Shown piece by piece: positions 34,950 through 43,795 of a stretch of DNA of 64,000 nucleotides. The first letter of the stretch is position 1. Every line of letters starts with the position of its first letter. The stretch comes from Sulfitobacter alexandrii (lineage in GTDB: Bacteria > Pseudomonadota > Alphaproteobacteria > Rhodobacterales > Rhodobacteraceae). The notes beneath the pieces are model-generated. The model saw only the letters and a list, made by a program, of their open reading frames with translations, was not told the DNA's origin and ran no database searches. The stretch spans positions 2,604,001 to 2,668,000 of the forward strand of contig NZ_CP018076.1 in assembly GCF_001886735.1 (NCBI RefSeq), read 5' to 3'. Made by a program: the position numbers and the translations under genes.

Positions 34950-35912
34950 ATGAGTGCCGAACCGATTATCTATGGCCTGATCTTCATCGGCGTGCTGGTG
35001 CTGGTCGAGGGCCTGTACCTCGTGGCCTTTGGCAAATCCATCAGCCTCAACAGCCGGGTCAACAGGCGGCTCGAGATGCTGGAGAAAGGCACCCGCCGCG
35101 AGGAGGTGCTGGACAAGCTGCGCAAGGAAATGCAGCAGCACATGGATGCCAAGACCATTCCGCTCTACTCGCTGCTGTCCATCAAGGCGCAGAAGGCCGC
35201 GATCGCCTTCACGCCCAAGCAGTTGCTGATGATCATGGGCGGCGTGTCCGCCGCGGCGTTCATGGCGCTGACGGTCGGAACCGAAACGGACGCGCCGGTA
35301 CGGGCGCTTCTTTCCGTCGGCATCGGCGTCGGCGGTGTCTACTTCTGGATCTCGGCCAAGGCGAACAAGCGCATGGGCATGATCGAAGAGCAGCTTCCCG
35401 ATGCGGTCGAATTGATGGTCCGCTCGCTGCGGGTGGGGCACCCGTTCTCCAACGCGATTTCCATCGTCTCGAAGGAGATTCAGGATCCGCTCGCCTCGGA
35501 ATTCGGGGTGATCGCGGATGAATCCGCCTATGGCCGTGACGTGGGCGAGGCGCTCAAGGACATGGCCGAACGTCTGGACATGCAGGATTTGCGCTTCCTC
35601 GCCGTGGCCGTGACGATCCAGCAGCAGTCAGGCGGTAACCTGGCCGAGATCCTCGCTGGCCTCGCCAAGGTGATCCGGGCCCGTTTCCGCCTGTTCCGCC
35701 GGGTCAAGGCGATCACGGCAGAGGCGAAATGGTCGGGCAAGTTCCTCTCCGCCTTCCCCATCGTCGCGCTGATCGTCATCAACGTGAGCGATCCGCACTA
35801 CTACGACGAAGTGCGCGACCACGCCCTGTTCATCCCGGCCTGCTTCCTCGTGGGCATCTTCCTCGCGCTGAACCTCTTCGTGATGCGCGTTCTCACCGAC
35901 ATCAAGGTATAA
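34950..35912 (+). CDS. tadB: Tad pilus inner-membrane platform protein TadB
   Basis: The 320-residue GspF-type membrane protein has an N-terminal helix (IIYGLIFIGVLVLVEGLYLVAF), two middle helices, the type II secretion F domain (LPDAVELMVRSLRVGHPFSNAI...) and C-terminal helices. It forms the platform with TadC. AAGGAAC precedes the ATG. The stop is 9 nt before tadC. Confidence 0.95.
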   Translation: MSAEPIIYGLIFIGVLVLVEGLYLVAFGKSISLNSRVNRRLEMLEKGTRREEVLDKLRKEMQQHMDAKTIPLYSLLSIKAQKAAIAFTPKQLLMIMGGVSAAAFMALTVGTETDAPVRALLSVGIGVGGVYFWISAKANKRMGMIEEQLPDAVELMVRSLRVGHPFSNAISIVSKEIQDPLASEFGVIADESAYGRDVGEALKDMAERLDMQDLRFLAVAVTIQQQSGGNLAEILAGLAKVIRARFRLFRRVKAITAEAKWSGKFLSAFPIVALIVINVSDPHYYDEVRDHALFIPACFLVGIFLALNLFVMRVLTDIKV

Positions 35913-35921
35913 GGCGCCGAC

Positions 35922-36908
35922 ATGGATTTCCTGCTTCAGATCAACGATCAGATCACCCGGATCCTTGGCCCGATGGGGTTGATTATCATCGTGGGCGCGC
36001 TGGGGTTCGTCATGGTGGCGAGCGTGCTCATCGCCTACATGCGCCAACCCGAAGACCCGCTTACCAAGCTCAAGCGCGCGGCGGCCAACCCCGGCAAGAC
36101 CGAACCGGGCGCGCGCCTGCGGCAGGCCGACCAGAACGCGCAGTTGCAGAAGTTCGCCAAGTTCCTCGAACCGGAGGACGTGAACGAACTTTCCGCCAAG
36201 CAACTGATGCTGCGCCAGGCGGGCTACCAGTCCCGCGACGCGGTACGCATTTTCTACTTTGCCCAGATGACGCTGGGCCTGCTCGGCATGGCGGCAGGTA
36301 TCCTCTACACCGGCGTGCTGGGGGGTGGCGAAGGCATGAGCACGCAAAAGACGATGATCTACACCCTGCTGCCCGGCGCGATCGGTTACTTCCTTCCGAA
36401 GTACTGGGTCACCCGCCGGGTGGAGGCCCGCAAGGAAGAGATCACCCGCGGCTTTCCCGATGCGCTGGACATGATGCTGGTCTGCGTCGAGGCAGGTCAG
36501 TCGCTGGACCAGTGCATCGTCCGCGTCAGCGCCGAGCTGCGCGCGTCCTACCGCGCCCTGGCCGAGGAATTCCAGATCGTCGCCTACGAGATGAAGGCGG
36601 GCAAGGACAAGATCACCGTCCTCAACGACATGGGCGAACGCTGCGGCGTGCAGGACGTGTCGTCCTTCGTGACGGTGCTGGTCCAGTCCGCCGCCTTCGG
36701 CACATCGATCTCGGACGCGCTGCGTGTCTACGCGGGCGAGATGCGCGACAAGCGCGTGATGCGCGCCGAGGAAGCCGCAAACAAGTTGCCAACCAAGATG
36801 ACCCTTGCCACAATGATGCTCACGGTGCCGCCGCTGCTGATCATCCTCGTGGGTCCATCGGTGCACGGCATCACGCAACTGGGCAACATGGGCGGACTGG
36901 CGGAATAA
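35922..36908 (+). CDS. tadC: Tad pilus inner-membrane platform protein TadC
   Basis: The 328-residue second GspF-type platform protein contains GFPDALDMMLVCVEAGQSLDQCI, the TadC form of the F domain, with helices near the N-terminus, at residues 108-170 and at the C-terminus. The stop overlaps the tadD start by one base (TAATG), indicating coupled translation. Confidence 0.95.
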   Translation: MDFLLQINDQITRILGPMGLIIIVGALGFVMVASVLIAYMRQPEDPLTKLKRAAANPGKTEPGARLRQADQNAQLQKFAKFLEPEDVNELSAKQLMLRQAGYQSRDAVRIFYFAQMTLGLLGMAAGILYTGVLGGGEGMSTQKTMIYTLLPGAIGYFLPKYWVTRRVEARKEEITRGFPDALDMMLVCVEAGQSLDQCIVRVSAELRASYRALAEEFQIVAYEMKAGKDKITVLNDMGERCGVQDVSSFVTVLVQSAAFGTSISDALRVYAGEMRDKRVMRAEEAANKLPTKMTLATMMLTVPPLLIILVGPSVHGITQLGNMGGLAE

Positions 36909-37489
36909 TGACATCACGATGCGGACGCGGTTCTGGCCGCGTTCTCGCCCTGACGACGATGATCGGACTGGCCGCCTGTTCACCGGGCGGCTTTTCCGCG
37001 TCCGATACCGACCGGGTCTATGCCCCGGGGGTCGACCAGCGGGCCGAGGCGGTTGACGGGCTCGAGGTCGGCCACCGCCTGATCGCCGCCGGGCAATTCG
37101 AACTGGCGATCAAGTCGTTCAACCGCGCCGCGCTGGATCACGGGCTCGATGCCGAGGTGCTGTCGGGCCTCGGCTCCGCCAACCTCGGGCTGGGGCGGCT
37201 CGGCCAGGCGGAAACGCTTCTGCGCCGCGCCGTGAAGGAAGACAACAGCCAGCCCGAAGTCTGGAACAACCTCGGCGTGGTGCTGATGGAGCGCGGCAAG
37301 ACGGTCGAGGCAGAACAAATTTTCAAGAAGGCCTACGCGCTCGACAATGGCCAAAGTGACGCAATCCGCGACAATCTTCGCTTGGCCCTCGCCAAATCGC
37401 AAAATTCTGATAACGTTGCGCTTGACGACAACGATTATAAGTTGGTGCGCCGGGGTGGCGGCAATTACCTGATTACAGCCCCCCTCTGA
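36908..37489 (+). CDS. tadD: TPR lipoprotein TadD
   Basis: The 193-residue lipoprotein has lipobox GLAAC at residues 20-24 and three tetratricopeptide repeats (RLIAAGQFELAIKSFNRAAL, SANLGLGRLGQAETLLRRAV, GVVLMERGKTVEAEQIFKKA). TadD acts as a pilotin-like scaffold for secretin assembly. It shares one base with the tadC stop codon. Confidence 0.9.
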   Translation: MTSRCGRGSGRVLALTTMIGLAACSPGGFSASDTDRVYAPGVDQRAEAVDGLEVGHRLIAAGQFELAIKSFNRAALDHGLDAEVLSGLGSANLGLGRLGQAETLLRRAVKEDNSQPEVWNNLGVVLMERGKTVEAEQIFKKAYALDNGQSDAIRDNLRLALAKSQNSDNVALDDNDYKLVRRGGGNYLITAPL

Positions 37490-37529
37490 CGACACCGGCA
37501 TCGAGGTAGAGCAGAAAAGGACGCAAAAC

Positions 37530-38378
37530 ATGCGCCACCCTATTCTTTTGGCCGCCTGCATCGCAGGCGTCGCCGCTGTTGCAGGCTGCGGTGAGAAAGA
37601 TGCGAACGCCACCGTCGAACGTGCCTTCAAGGACGTCAACGTGGTCGATGAATCCAACCTGTCGGACGTCATGCTGACGGTCGCGGACCCGAACGAGGCG
37701 GTGACCTATTTCGCCCGCTCCGCCGCCGAGAAGCCCGACGACATCGGCCACCAGCGCGGGCTCGCATCCTCGCTGATCCGCGCGAAGCGGGTGACGGAAG
37801 GCGCCGTCGCCTGGTCGAAAGTGACCAAGATGAAGGGCGCCACCAGCGACGACAGCGTGGAATACGCGGATGCGCTGATCCGTGCCGGCGACTGGGCCAA
37901 GGCCGAAACCGTGCTGGACGGCGTGCCCCCCACCCACGAGACTTTCAAGCGGTACCGCCTGGAAGCACTCGTCGCGGACAGCAAGCAGGAATGGAAGAAG
38001 GCCGACAGCTTCTACGAGATCGCCGTGGGCCTGACGACCACGCCGGGCGCGGTGATGAACAACTGGGGCTACTCCAAGCTCACCCGCGGCGACTATGCCG
38101 AGGCCGAGCGCCTCTTCTCGGAATCCATCCGCCAGGACACCACCCTTTTCACCGCCAAGAACAACCTGATCCTGGCCCGCGCCGCGCAGCGCGACTACAC
38201 GCTGCCGGTGATCCCGATGGACCAGACGGAACGCGCGCAGCTGCTGCACACCATGGCGCTGTCAGCGATCAAGAAGGGGGACGTGGAGATCGGCAAGGGC
38301 CTCCTGCAGGAGGCGATCGACACGCATCCGCAGCATTTCGAGGCCGCCGTGCGCTCGCTGCGCGCACTCGAAGGATAG
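37530..38378 (+). CDS. Second TPR lipoprotein of the Tad locus
   Basis: The 282-residue protein has a lipobox VAGC at residues 17-20 and at least three TPR-like repeats (ANEAVTYFARSAAEKP-type, YADALIRAGDWAKAETVLDG, GYSKLTRGDYAEAERLFSES). It resembles TadD but is longer and more divergent. Two TPR lipoproteins in tandem suggest that one guides the secretin and the other a different component. It is spaced 4 nt from cpaA. Confidence 0.85.
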   Translation: MRHPILLAACIAGVAAVAGCGEKDANATVERAFKDVNVVDESNLSDVMLTVADPNEAVTYFARSAAEKPDDIGHQRGLASSLIRAKRVTEGAVAWSKVTKMKGATSDDSVEYADALIRAGDWAKAETVLDGVPPTHETFKRYRLEALVADSKQEWKKADSFYEIAVGLTTTPGAVMNNWGYSKLTRGDYAEAERLFSESIRQDTTLFTAKNNLILARAAQRDYTLPVIPMDQTERAQLLHTMALSAIKKGDVEIGKGLLQEAIDTHPQHFEAAVRSLRALEG

Positions 38379-38382
38379 GCCC

Positions 38383-38877
38383 GTGGCGATCAGCGCCACG
38401 CAGGCCCTGTGGTTCCTGCCTCTTGTCCTGCCGATCTGCCTCTATGTCGCCTATACGGACATGGCGCTGATGAAGATCACCAACAAGGCCGTGGTCCTGC
38501 TGGCACTGGTCTTCGTCGTGATGGGCCCCTTTCTCATGACGTTCGACACCTACCTGTGGCGCCTCGCGGCGCTGGGCATCGTCCTCGTGGTGGGGATCGT
38601 GCTGAATGCCGCCGGGGCGCTGGGTGCGGGGGACGCGAAATTCGCGGCCGCGGCGGCACCCTACATCGCGCTCGGCGATCTGCGCCTGGTGATGACGCTC
38701 TTCATGGTGATCCTGCTGGCGGCCGTGGTTGCCCACAAGGGGGCCAAGTATTCGCCCCTGCGGCAGATGGCGCCCGACTGGGTGAGCTGGGAACAGACGC
38801 GCAAGTTCCCGATGGGCCTGGCGCTCGGCCCTGCTTTGGCCATCTATCTGATCCTGGGTGCCCTTCATGGCGCCTGA
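38383..38877 (+). CDS. cpaA: Tad prepilin peptidase CpaA/TadV
   Basis: This 164-residue A24-family aspartic membrane protease removes the leader of Flp-type pilins at the inner face of the membrane. The catalytic aspartates are in the first YTD motif (residue 24) and in ALGAGDAKF. It has five to six hydrophobic segments. It starts with GTG at 38383, 4 nt after the TPR gene stop. It is the expected processor of the two pilin-like proteins at the start of the locus. Confidence 0.93.
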   Translation: MAISATQALWFLPLVLPICLYVAYTDMALMKITNKAVVLLALVFVVMGPFLMTFDTYLWRLAALGIVLVVGIVLNAAGALGAGDAKFAAAAAPYIALGDLRLVMTLFMVILLAAVVAHKGAKYSPLRQMAPDWVSWEQTRKFPMGLALGPALAIYLILGALHGA

Positions 38878-38945
38878 ATAACGCCATAATCGCGCAGTAG
38901 CGTCCGCCAGAGCAGACAACGCCCCGCTTCAGAGGAGCCGCGCCC

Positions 38946-40253
38946 ATGAACATGCAAAGCACAGCCGTCATGGCCCCCCCGCCGCCTAAGCGGCTCGAAG
39001 ACATGAAACTTCCCATCGTCATGATGCGGGATATCCTGCTCAAGACGATCTTCCGCAAGAACGTGGATCTGGTCAGCGAACTGGCCGCCGCGGTCTGCCT
39101 GCCGATCCCGGTAACGCAGGAACTCGTGGACATGGCCCGCAGCCAGCGCCTGCTGGAAGCGACGGGAACGCTGAACGCCCAGAACGGCAACGAGATGGGC
39201 TACCAGTTGACCGATGCGGGCAAGGCCCGCGCGCTGGACGCATTGGCCCAGTCGGAATACTTCGGTCCGATGCCGGTGCCGCTGGAGGTCTACAGCGAGC
39301 AGGTGAAACGCCAGTCGGTGCGCAACCTGCAGATCACCCGCGCGCAGCTGACCGGCGCGATGGGTCACCTCGTGCTTCCCGACAGCCTGCTCGATCATCT
39401 CGGCCCCGCCGTCAGCGCGGGCCGGTCGATCCTGATGTACGGCCCGCCCGGCAACGGCAAATCCTCCATCTCCAACGGCATCCGCGACGCGCTGGGGGAC
39501 AAGGTCTATGTCCCCCGCGCCATCGAATACGCCAGCCAGGTCATCACGGTCTACGACCCCATCGTGCATTCCAAGGCGCAGGAGGAAGTGCAGGACCCGA
39601 CCTCGTTGCGCCGGATCACGCGCTACGACACCCGCTATGTCTGCTGCGAACGCCCGACCGTCATTACCGGGGGCGAGCTTTCTCTCGACATGCTCGATCT
39701 GGTCTACAACCCCACCGCGCGCACCTATCAGGCGCCGCTGCAGCTTAAATCGACCGGCGGCATCTTCATCGTCGACGACCTCGGCCGCCAGAAGGAGCCG
39801 CCGCAGAGCATCGTCAACCGCTGGATCGTGCCGCTGGAGGAAAGCAAGGACATCCTCGCCCTGCAGTCGGGCGAGAAATTCGAAGTGCCCTTCGACACGC
39901 TGGTGATCTTTTCCACCAACTTCCACCCGAACGAGATCTTCGACCAGGCCGCGCTGCGCCGTATCTTCTTCAAGATCAAGATCGACGGGCCGAACCAGCA
40001 GAACTTTCTCAAGATCTTCGCCATGGTGGCCAAGAAACGCGGCATGCCCCTAGACGAGGCGACGCTGGTTCACCTGCTCAAGGTCAAATACCCGACGATC
40101 AACAATGTCTACGCGAACTACCAGCCGATCTTCCTCATCGACCAGATGATCGCCATCTGCGAATTCGAAGGCATCCCCTACCAGATGTCACCCGAACTGA
40201 TCGACCGGGCCTGGGCCAACATGTTCGTCAAGGACGAGAAGATCGTGAAATAG
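38946..40253 (+). CDS. AAA+ family ATPase of unknown function at the end of the Tad locus
   Basis: The 435-residue protein has an N-terminal region that looks like a winged helix (SELAAAVCLPIPVTQELVDMA), then an AAA+ module with Walker A GPPGNGKSSISNG at about residue 165, Walker B GGIFIVDDLGRQ, a sensor-1-like IFSTNFHPNEIFD and arginines AALRRIFFKIKI. The C-terminal lid resembles MoxR/RavA-like proteins but is not a clear member. It follows cpaA by 68 nt with its own GAGGAG site and is probably cotranscribed. I know of no assigned function. Confidence 0.85.
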   Translation: MNMQSTAVMAPPPPKRLEDMKLPIVMMRDILLKTIFRKNVDLVSELAAAVCLPIPVTQELVDMARSQRLLEATGTLNAQNGNEMGYQLTDAGKARALDALAQSEYFGPMPVPLEVYSEQVKRQSVRNLQITRAQLTGAMGHLVLPDSLLDHLGPAVSAGRSILMYGPPGNGKSSISNGIRDALGDKVYVPRAIEYASQVITVYDPIVHSKAQEEVQDPTSLRRITRYDTRYVCCERPTVITGGELSLDMLDLVYNPTARTYQAPLQLKSTGGIFIVDDLGRQKEPPQSIVNRWIVPLEESKDILALQSGEKFEVPFDTLVIFSTNFHPNEIFDQAALRRIFFKIKIDGPNQQNFLKIFAMVAKKRGMPLDEATLVHLLKVKYPTINNVYANYQPIFLIDQMIAICEFEGIPYQMSPELIDRAWANMFVKDEKIVK

Positions 40254-40282
40254 GCGGCAGGACCATCACACCCCCCGCCCCT

Positions 40283-40327
40283 TCTTTATGCGTCAAATAC
40301 TCCGGGGGTCCGGGGGCTGGCCCCCGG
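40283..40327. repeat. GC-rich palindromic intergenic element
   Basis: After CGTCAAATACTCC comes CCGGGGGC-TG-GCCCCCGG (40310-40327), an 8-bp perfect palindrome, just before the helicase start. The combination of CAAATACTCC with a GGGGGC/GCCCCC palindrome is reminiscent of short repeats scattered through Rhodobacteraceae intergenic DNA. No second full copy was found in this window, and no T-run follows. Confidence 0.4.
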
Positions 40328-40352
40328 TCCATCCCATGCTAGCTTGCGCTCC

Positions 40353-42806
40353 ATGCGCCCCCTGCCCCCCAAGTTCAAGGACTGGTTCGCCACCCGCGGC
40401 TGGTCCATCCATCCGCACCAGCAGGCCATGCTGGACCGGGCGGATGACCCCGCCCTGCTGCTGATCGCGCCCACCGGCGGGGGCAAGACATTGTCGGGTT
40501 TCCTGCCCACCCTGATCGACCTCGCCGACGGGCAACACGAAGGCATGCACACGCTCTACATCTCGCCGCTCAAGGCGCTGGCGGCGGACATCAAGCGCAA
40601 CCTGACCGCACCGGTGGAGGAGATGCGCCTGCCCATCACGATCGACGAACGCACCGGCGATACATCCGCCAGCCGCCGCAAGCGCCAGCGCGCCGACCCG
40701 CCGCACATCTTCCTCACCACCCCCGAAAGCCTTGCGCTGCTCACCAGCTACGACGACGCGCACCGCATGTTCCGCGGCCTCAAACGTGTGGTGATCGACG
40801 AAATCCACGCACTGGCCGAAAGCAAGCGGGGCGACCAGTTGATGCTGGCGCTCGCGCGCCTGCAAACCCTGTGCCCGGACCTCAGGCGCGTGGGCCTGTC
40901 CGCCACGGTAGAGGACCCCGCCGCCATCGCCCACCTGATGGCCCGCCACCCCGACCCCTGCGAAATCCTGCTGGCCGACCCCGGCCCCGCCCCGGACATC
41001 CGGATGCTGCGCACCGAGGAGGCACCGCCATGGTCGGGCGGCGGCGCCGCCTATGCCATCCCGGCGGTGCTCGATCAGGTGCGGCAGCACAACACCACGC
41101 TGATCTTCCACAACACCCGCGCACAGGCCGAGATCTTCTTTCACAACCTCTGGCTGGCCAACGAATACAGCCTGCCCATCGGGATCCACCACGGCAGTCT
41201 TGACCGCGAACAGCGCCAGCGGGTCGAGGCCGCGATGGTCCGGGGCGACCTGCGCGCCATCGTCTGCACCGGCAGCCTGGACCTCGGGATCGACTGGGGT
41301 GACGTGGATCTGGTGATCCAGATCGGCGCGCCCAAGAACGTCAAGCGGCTGGTGCAGCGGATCGGCCGCGCCAACCACCGCTACAACGCGCCTTCCAAGG
41401 CGTTGCTGGTGCCTGCCAACCGCTTCGAGGTGGTGGAATGTGTCGCGGCCCTGGACGCGGTACTGGCCGGCGAACTCGACGGCGACCCGCGCGGGCCCGG
41501 CCCCCGCGACGTGCTGTGCCAGCACATCCTGATTACCGCCTGCGCCGGGCCCTTCGACGCTGACGCGCTCTATGCCGAGGTCACCTCCGCCGGGGCCTAT
41601 GCCGCCCTCTCCCGGCCCGATTTCGACGCCTGCCTCGCGTTCTGCGCCACCGGCGGCTATGCCCTGCGCGCCTACGACCGCTGGCAACGGCTGCTGCAAC
41701 GCCCTGACGGCATGTGGCAGCTGCGCGACCCCCGCAGCGCACAGCGGATCCGCATGAACATCGGCACGATACAGGACACCGACACGCTCAAGGTCAGGAT
41801 GAAACGGAACCGCGGCGGCCAGCCCCTCGGCGAAATCGAAGAGGGCTTCGCCGCCACGCTGACACCGGGCGACACGTTCCTGATCGGCGGTCAGATCGTC
41901 AAGTACGAGGGCCTGCGCGAGATGACGGTGGAGGTCAGCCGGGATGCCGCGCGAAAGCCCAGGATCGCCACCTTCATGGGCACCAAGTTCGCCACGTCGA
42001 CCCAGCTTTCCGCCCGCGTGCAGGAGATGTTCACGCAGGAAGGTTGGCCCGACCTGCCGCGCCACACCGCCGAATGGCTGCACCTTCAACGCGAGGTCAG
42101 CGAATTGCCGCAGCCGGGCCGGCTGCTGATCGAAAGCTTTCCGCACGACGGGCGCGAACAGACGGTTGTCTACGGCTTTGCGGGTCGCAACGGGATGCAG
42201 ACACTGGGCCTGCTTCTGACCAAGCGAATGGAGGAACTGGGCCTGCATCCGATGGGGTTCGTCGCCACGGATTATGCCACGCTGATCTGGGGCCTCGACG
42301 CGGTGGAGGATCCCGCGCCACTGTTCGACCCCGGCGCGCTTTACGAAGGGCTGGAAACCTGGCTTGCCGGAAACGCGGTGATGAAACGCACCTTTCGCGC
42401 CTCCGCCACCATTGCCGGCCTGATCGAGCGGAACACCCCCTCCGCGCGCAAGTCGGGCCGGCAGGCGACATTCTCTTCCGATATCCTTTACGACACGCTG
42501 ATGCGCTACGACCCGGACCACCTGATGCTGCAGATCACCCGCGAGGAAGCCCTGCGCGGGCTGGTGGATTTCGGGCGGATCGAGGAAATGCTGGCGCGGA
42601 TAAACGGCCGCATCGACCACCGCCGGCTGTCCCGTGTCACGCCGCTGGCGGCGCCCCTGTTCCTCGAGATGGGCCGCATCCCGGTGAAGGGCGAAGCCGA
42701 GGAACGCCTGCTGGCGGAAGAAGCCGCGCGGCTGATGGAAGCCTCCGGCCTCGCCCAGATCACCCCGGCGGCGTCGGACAAGCCGAAATGGCGGGTCGGG
42801 TTCTGA
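40353..42806 (+). CDS. Ligase-associated DNA-damage-response DEXH-box helicase (Lhr-like)
   Basis: The 817-residue superfamily 2 helicase starts with a Q-motif region (FATRGWSIHPHQQAML) and has Walker A APTGGGKTLSGF, DEIH box VVIDEIHALAESKRGDQ, motif III LSATVEDPA and motif VI QRIGRANH. A long Lhr-type C-terminal domain (DEXH-associated) follows. The family is found beside an ATP-dependent ligase, an exonuclease and PdeM in a proposed DNA repair set. Here PdeM lies 1.5 kb downstream, beyond three opposite genes. I used ATG 40353 rather than the TTG at 40344. Confidence 0.92.
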   Translation: MRPLPPKFKDWFATRGWSIHPHQQAMLDRADDPALLLIAPTGGGKTLSGFLPTLIDLADGQHEGMHTLYISPLKALAADIKRNLTAPVEEMRLPITIDERTGDTSASRRKRQRADPPHIFLTTPESLALLTSYDDAHRMFRGLKRVVIDEIHALAESKRGDQLMLALARLQTLCPDLRRVGLSATVEDPAAIAHLMARHPDPCEILLADPGPAPDIRMLRTEEAPPWSGGGAAYAIPAVLDQVRQHNTTLIFHNTRAQAEIFFHNLWLANEYSLPIGIHHGSLDREQRQRVEAAMVRGDLRAIVCTGSLDLGIDWGDVDLVIQIGAPKNVKRLVQRIGRANHRYNAPSKALLVPANRFEVVECVAALDAVLAGELDGDPRGPGPRDVLCQHILITACAGPFDADALYAEVTSAGAYAALSRPDFDACLAFCATGGYALRAYDRWQRLLQRPDGMWQLRDPRSAQRIRMNIGTIQDTDTLKVRMKRNRGGQPLGEIEEGFAATLTPGDTFLIGGQIVKYEGLREMTVEVSRDAARKPRIATFMGTKFATSTQLSARVQEMFTQEGWPDLPRHTAEWLHLQREVSELPQPGRLLIESFPHDGREQTVVYGFAGRNGMQTLGLLLTKRMEELGLHPMGFVATDYATLIWGLDAVEDPAPLFDPGALYEGLETWLAGNAVMKRTFRASATIAGLIERNTPSARKSGRQATFSSDILYDTLMRYDPDHLMLQITREEALRGLVDFGRIEEMLARINGRIDHRRLSRVTPLAAPLFLEMGRIPVKGEAEERLLAEEAARLMEASGLAQITPAASDKPKWRVGF

Positions 42807-42828
42807 GCGCGCATCCCGCGCCTGCGTC

Positions 42829-43356
42829 TCAGCCTGCGCGCAGATAGCCCTCTGGCGGGGCCTTTGCGTCAAAGGTCAGTCTGCGCCCTTCACGCAGCTG
42901 CGCCATTGCCTGCCGTCCCACCTTCGCCTCGCCGACATCCTGAAAGTCTCGCCGCATTTGTTGGCGCAGCGTCCGGCCGATCCGCTGGACCATTGCATCC
43001 GAACCATGCTGCCAGAACCGAGACCGGATCAGCGCCCCGTCGGGGTGCTCCCCGCCCAACTGCATGATGACCGCCGAGCTCACCTCGCGCGGGGTCAGGC
43101 GGTAGCGGATGCCGGTGACATGCTCAAAGGGTACCGCCGCCACCGCTGTCCCGGGCGGCAGGAGGTACAGCTCCTGCACGAAGTACCCCGGAAAAAGGGA
43201 CAGCAGATCGGGAATGTCGGTGGCCCGGTCATAGGTCTCGACCCGCGCGGCGCTGCGGTCGGGATGCACCGCGTAGCCTAGCGCTGCGATCGACTCCACC
43301 GCCGTCAGCACGCCGCGCAGGTCGTCAGGCGTCGCGTAGAAATAGGTGACCTTCAC
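42829..43356 (-). CDS. Hypothetical protein, last of a three-gene immunity-like cluster
   Basis: This 175-residue protein has no family I recognise. It has a GTG start overlapping the stop of the SMI1-type gene (GTGA). The N-terminus MKVTYFYATPDDLRGVLTAV suggests an alpha/beta fold, and LLSLFPGYFVQELYLLPPGT is strongly hydrophobic but not a membrane helix. The C-terminal half is basic (RTLRQQMRRDFQDVGE). Its coupling to a SUKH-type protein suggests it could be another immunity or regulatory factor. That is inference only. Confidence 0.65.
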   Translation of the reverse strand: MKVTYFYATPDDLRGVLTAVESIAALGYAVHPDRSAARVETYDRATDIPDLLSLFPGYFVQELYLLPPGTAVAAVPFEHVTGIRYRLTPREVSSAVIMQLGGEHPDGALIRSRFWQHGSDAMVQRIGRTLRQQMRRDFQDVGEAKVGRQAMAQLREGRRLTFDAKAPPEGYLRAG

Positions 43357-43790
43357 GGTTCCCCCGCGCCCAGCCCGGCGAGGAAGGCATCGAAACTGTC
43401 GGCGATGACATGCAGCCCATCGTCGAAGGGATTTTCGTGGTTGCTGAAAAAGACCTTGCCATGATCCGGCCCCTTCACCGCCAGCAGGATCGGATTGCCG
43501 AAGACATCGCCCCCGATGGCGATGTACCAAGGGCGCAGTTCCGCCCCGTAATCGCGGTTGTAGGCCCAGAGGTCGTTGTAATCCTCAGCCGCGTTCACGG
43601 CGTAGAGGTAATGCAGAACCGTGTCCGTCTCACGCCCGCCCTCGACAAAGGTAATCCGCCGGTTCTCGGGCATTTCGCCGTTGTGTTCCGCCAGCCACTT
43701 CCGGTAGGGCGCGGGCAGCCGCGCATCGAGGACGCGCCCCAGCAGCTCCAGCGTGTCGGGTGCGAGGCCGGCCGGCGGCGGCTGTCTCAT
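43353..43790 (-). CDS. SMI1/KNR4 (SUKH-type) domain protein
   Basis: The 145-residue protein matches the SUKH pattern: ARLPAPYRKWLAEHNGEMP near the start, a central FVEGG... and YIAIGGDVFGNPILLAVKG, then VFFSNHENPFDDGLHVIADSFDAFL. In bacteria most such proteins are immunity factors for contact-dependent or polymorphic toxins, but no toxin gene is visible in the window. It lies 5 nt after the preceding hypothetical gene and overlaps the following one. Confidence 0.78.
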   Translation of the reverse strand: MRQPPPAGLAPDTLELLGRVLDARLPAPYRKWLAEHNGEMPENRRITFVEGGRETDTVLHYLYAVNAAEDYNDLWAYNRDYGAELRPWYIAIGGDVFGNPILLAVKGPDHGKVFFSNHENPFDDGLHVIADSFDAFLAGLGAGEP

Positions 43791-43795
43791 GCGGC

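Noticed and set aside
40293..42872. 859-codon minus-strand open frame opposite the DEXH helicase
   Set aside because: The helicase has every motif on the plus strand. The antisense frame has no recognisable domain or ribosome site.
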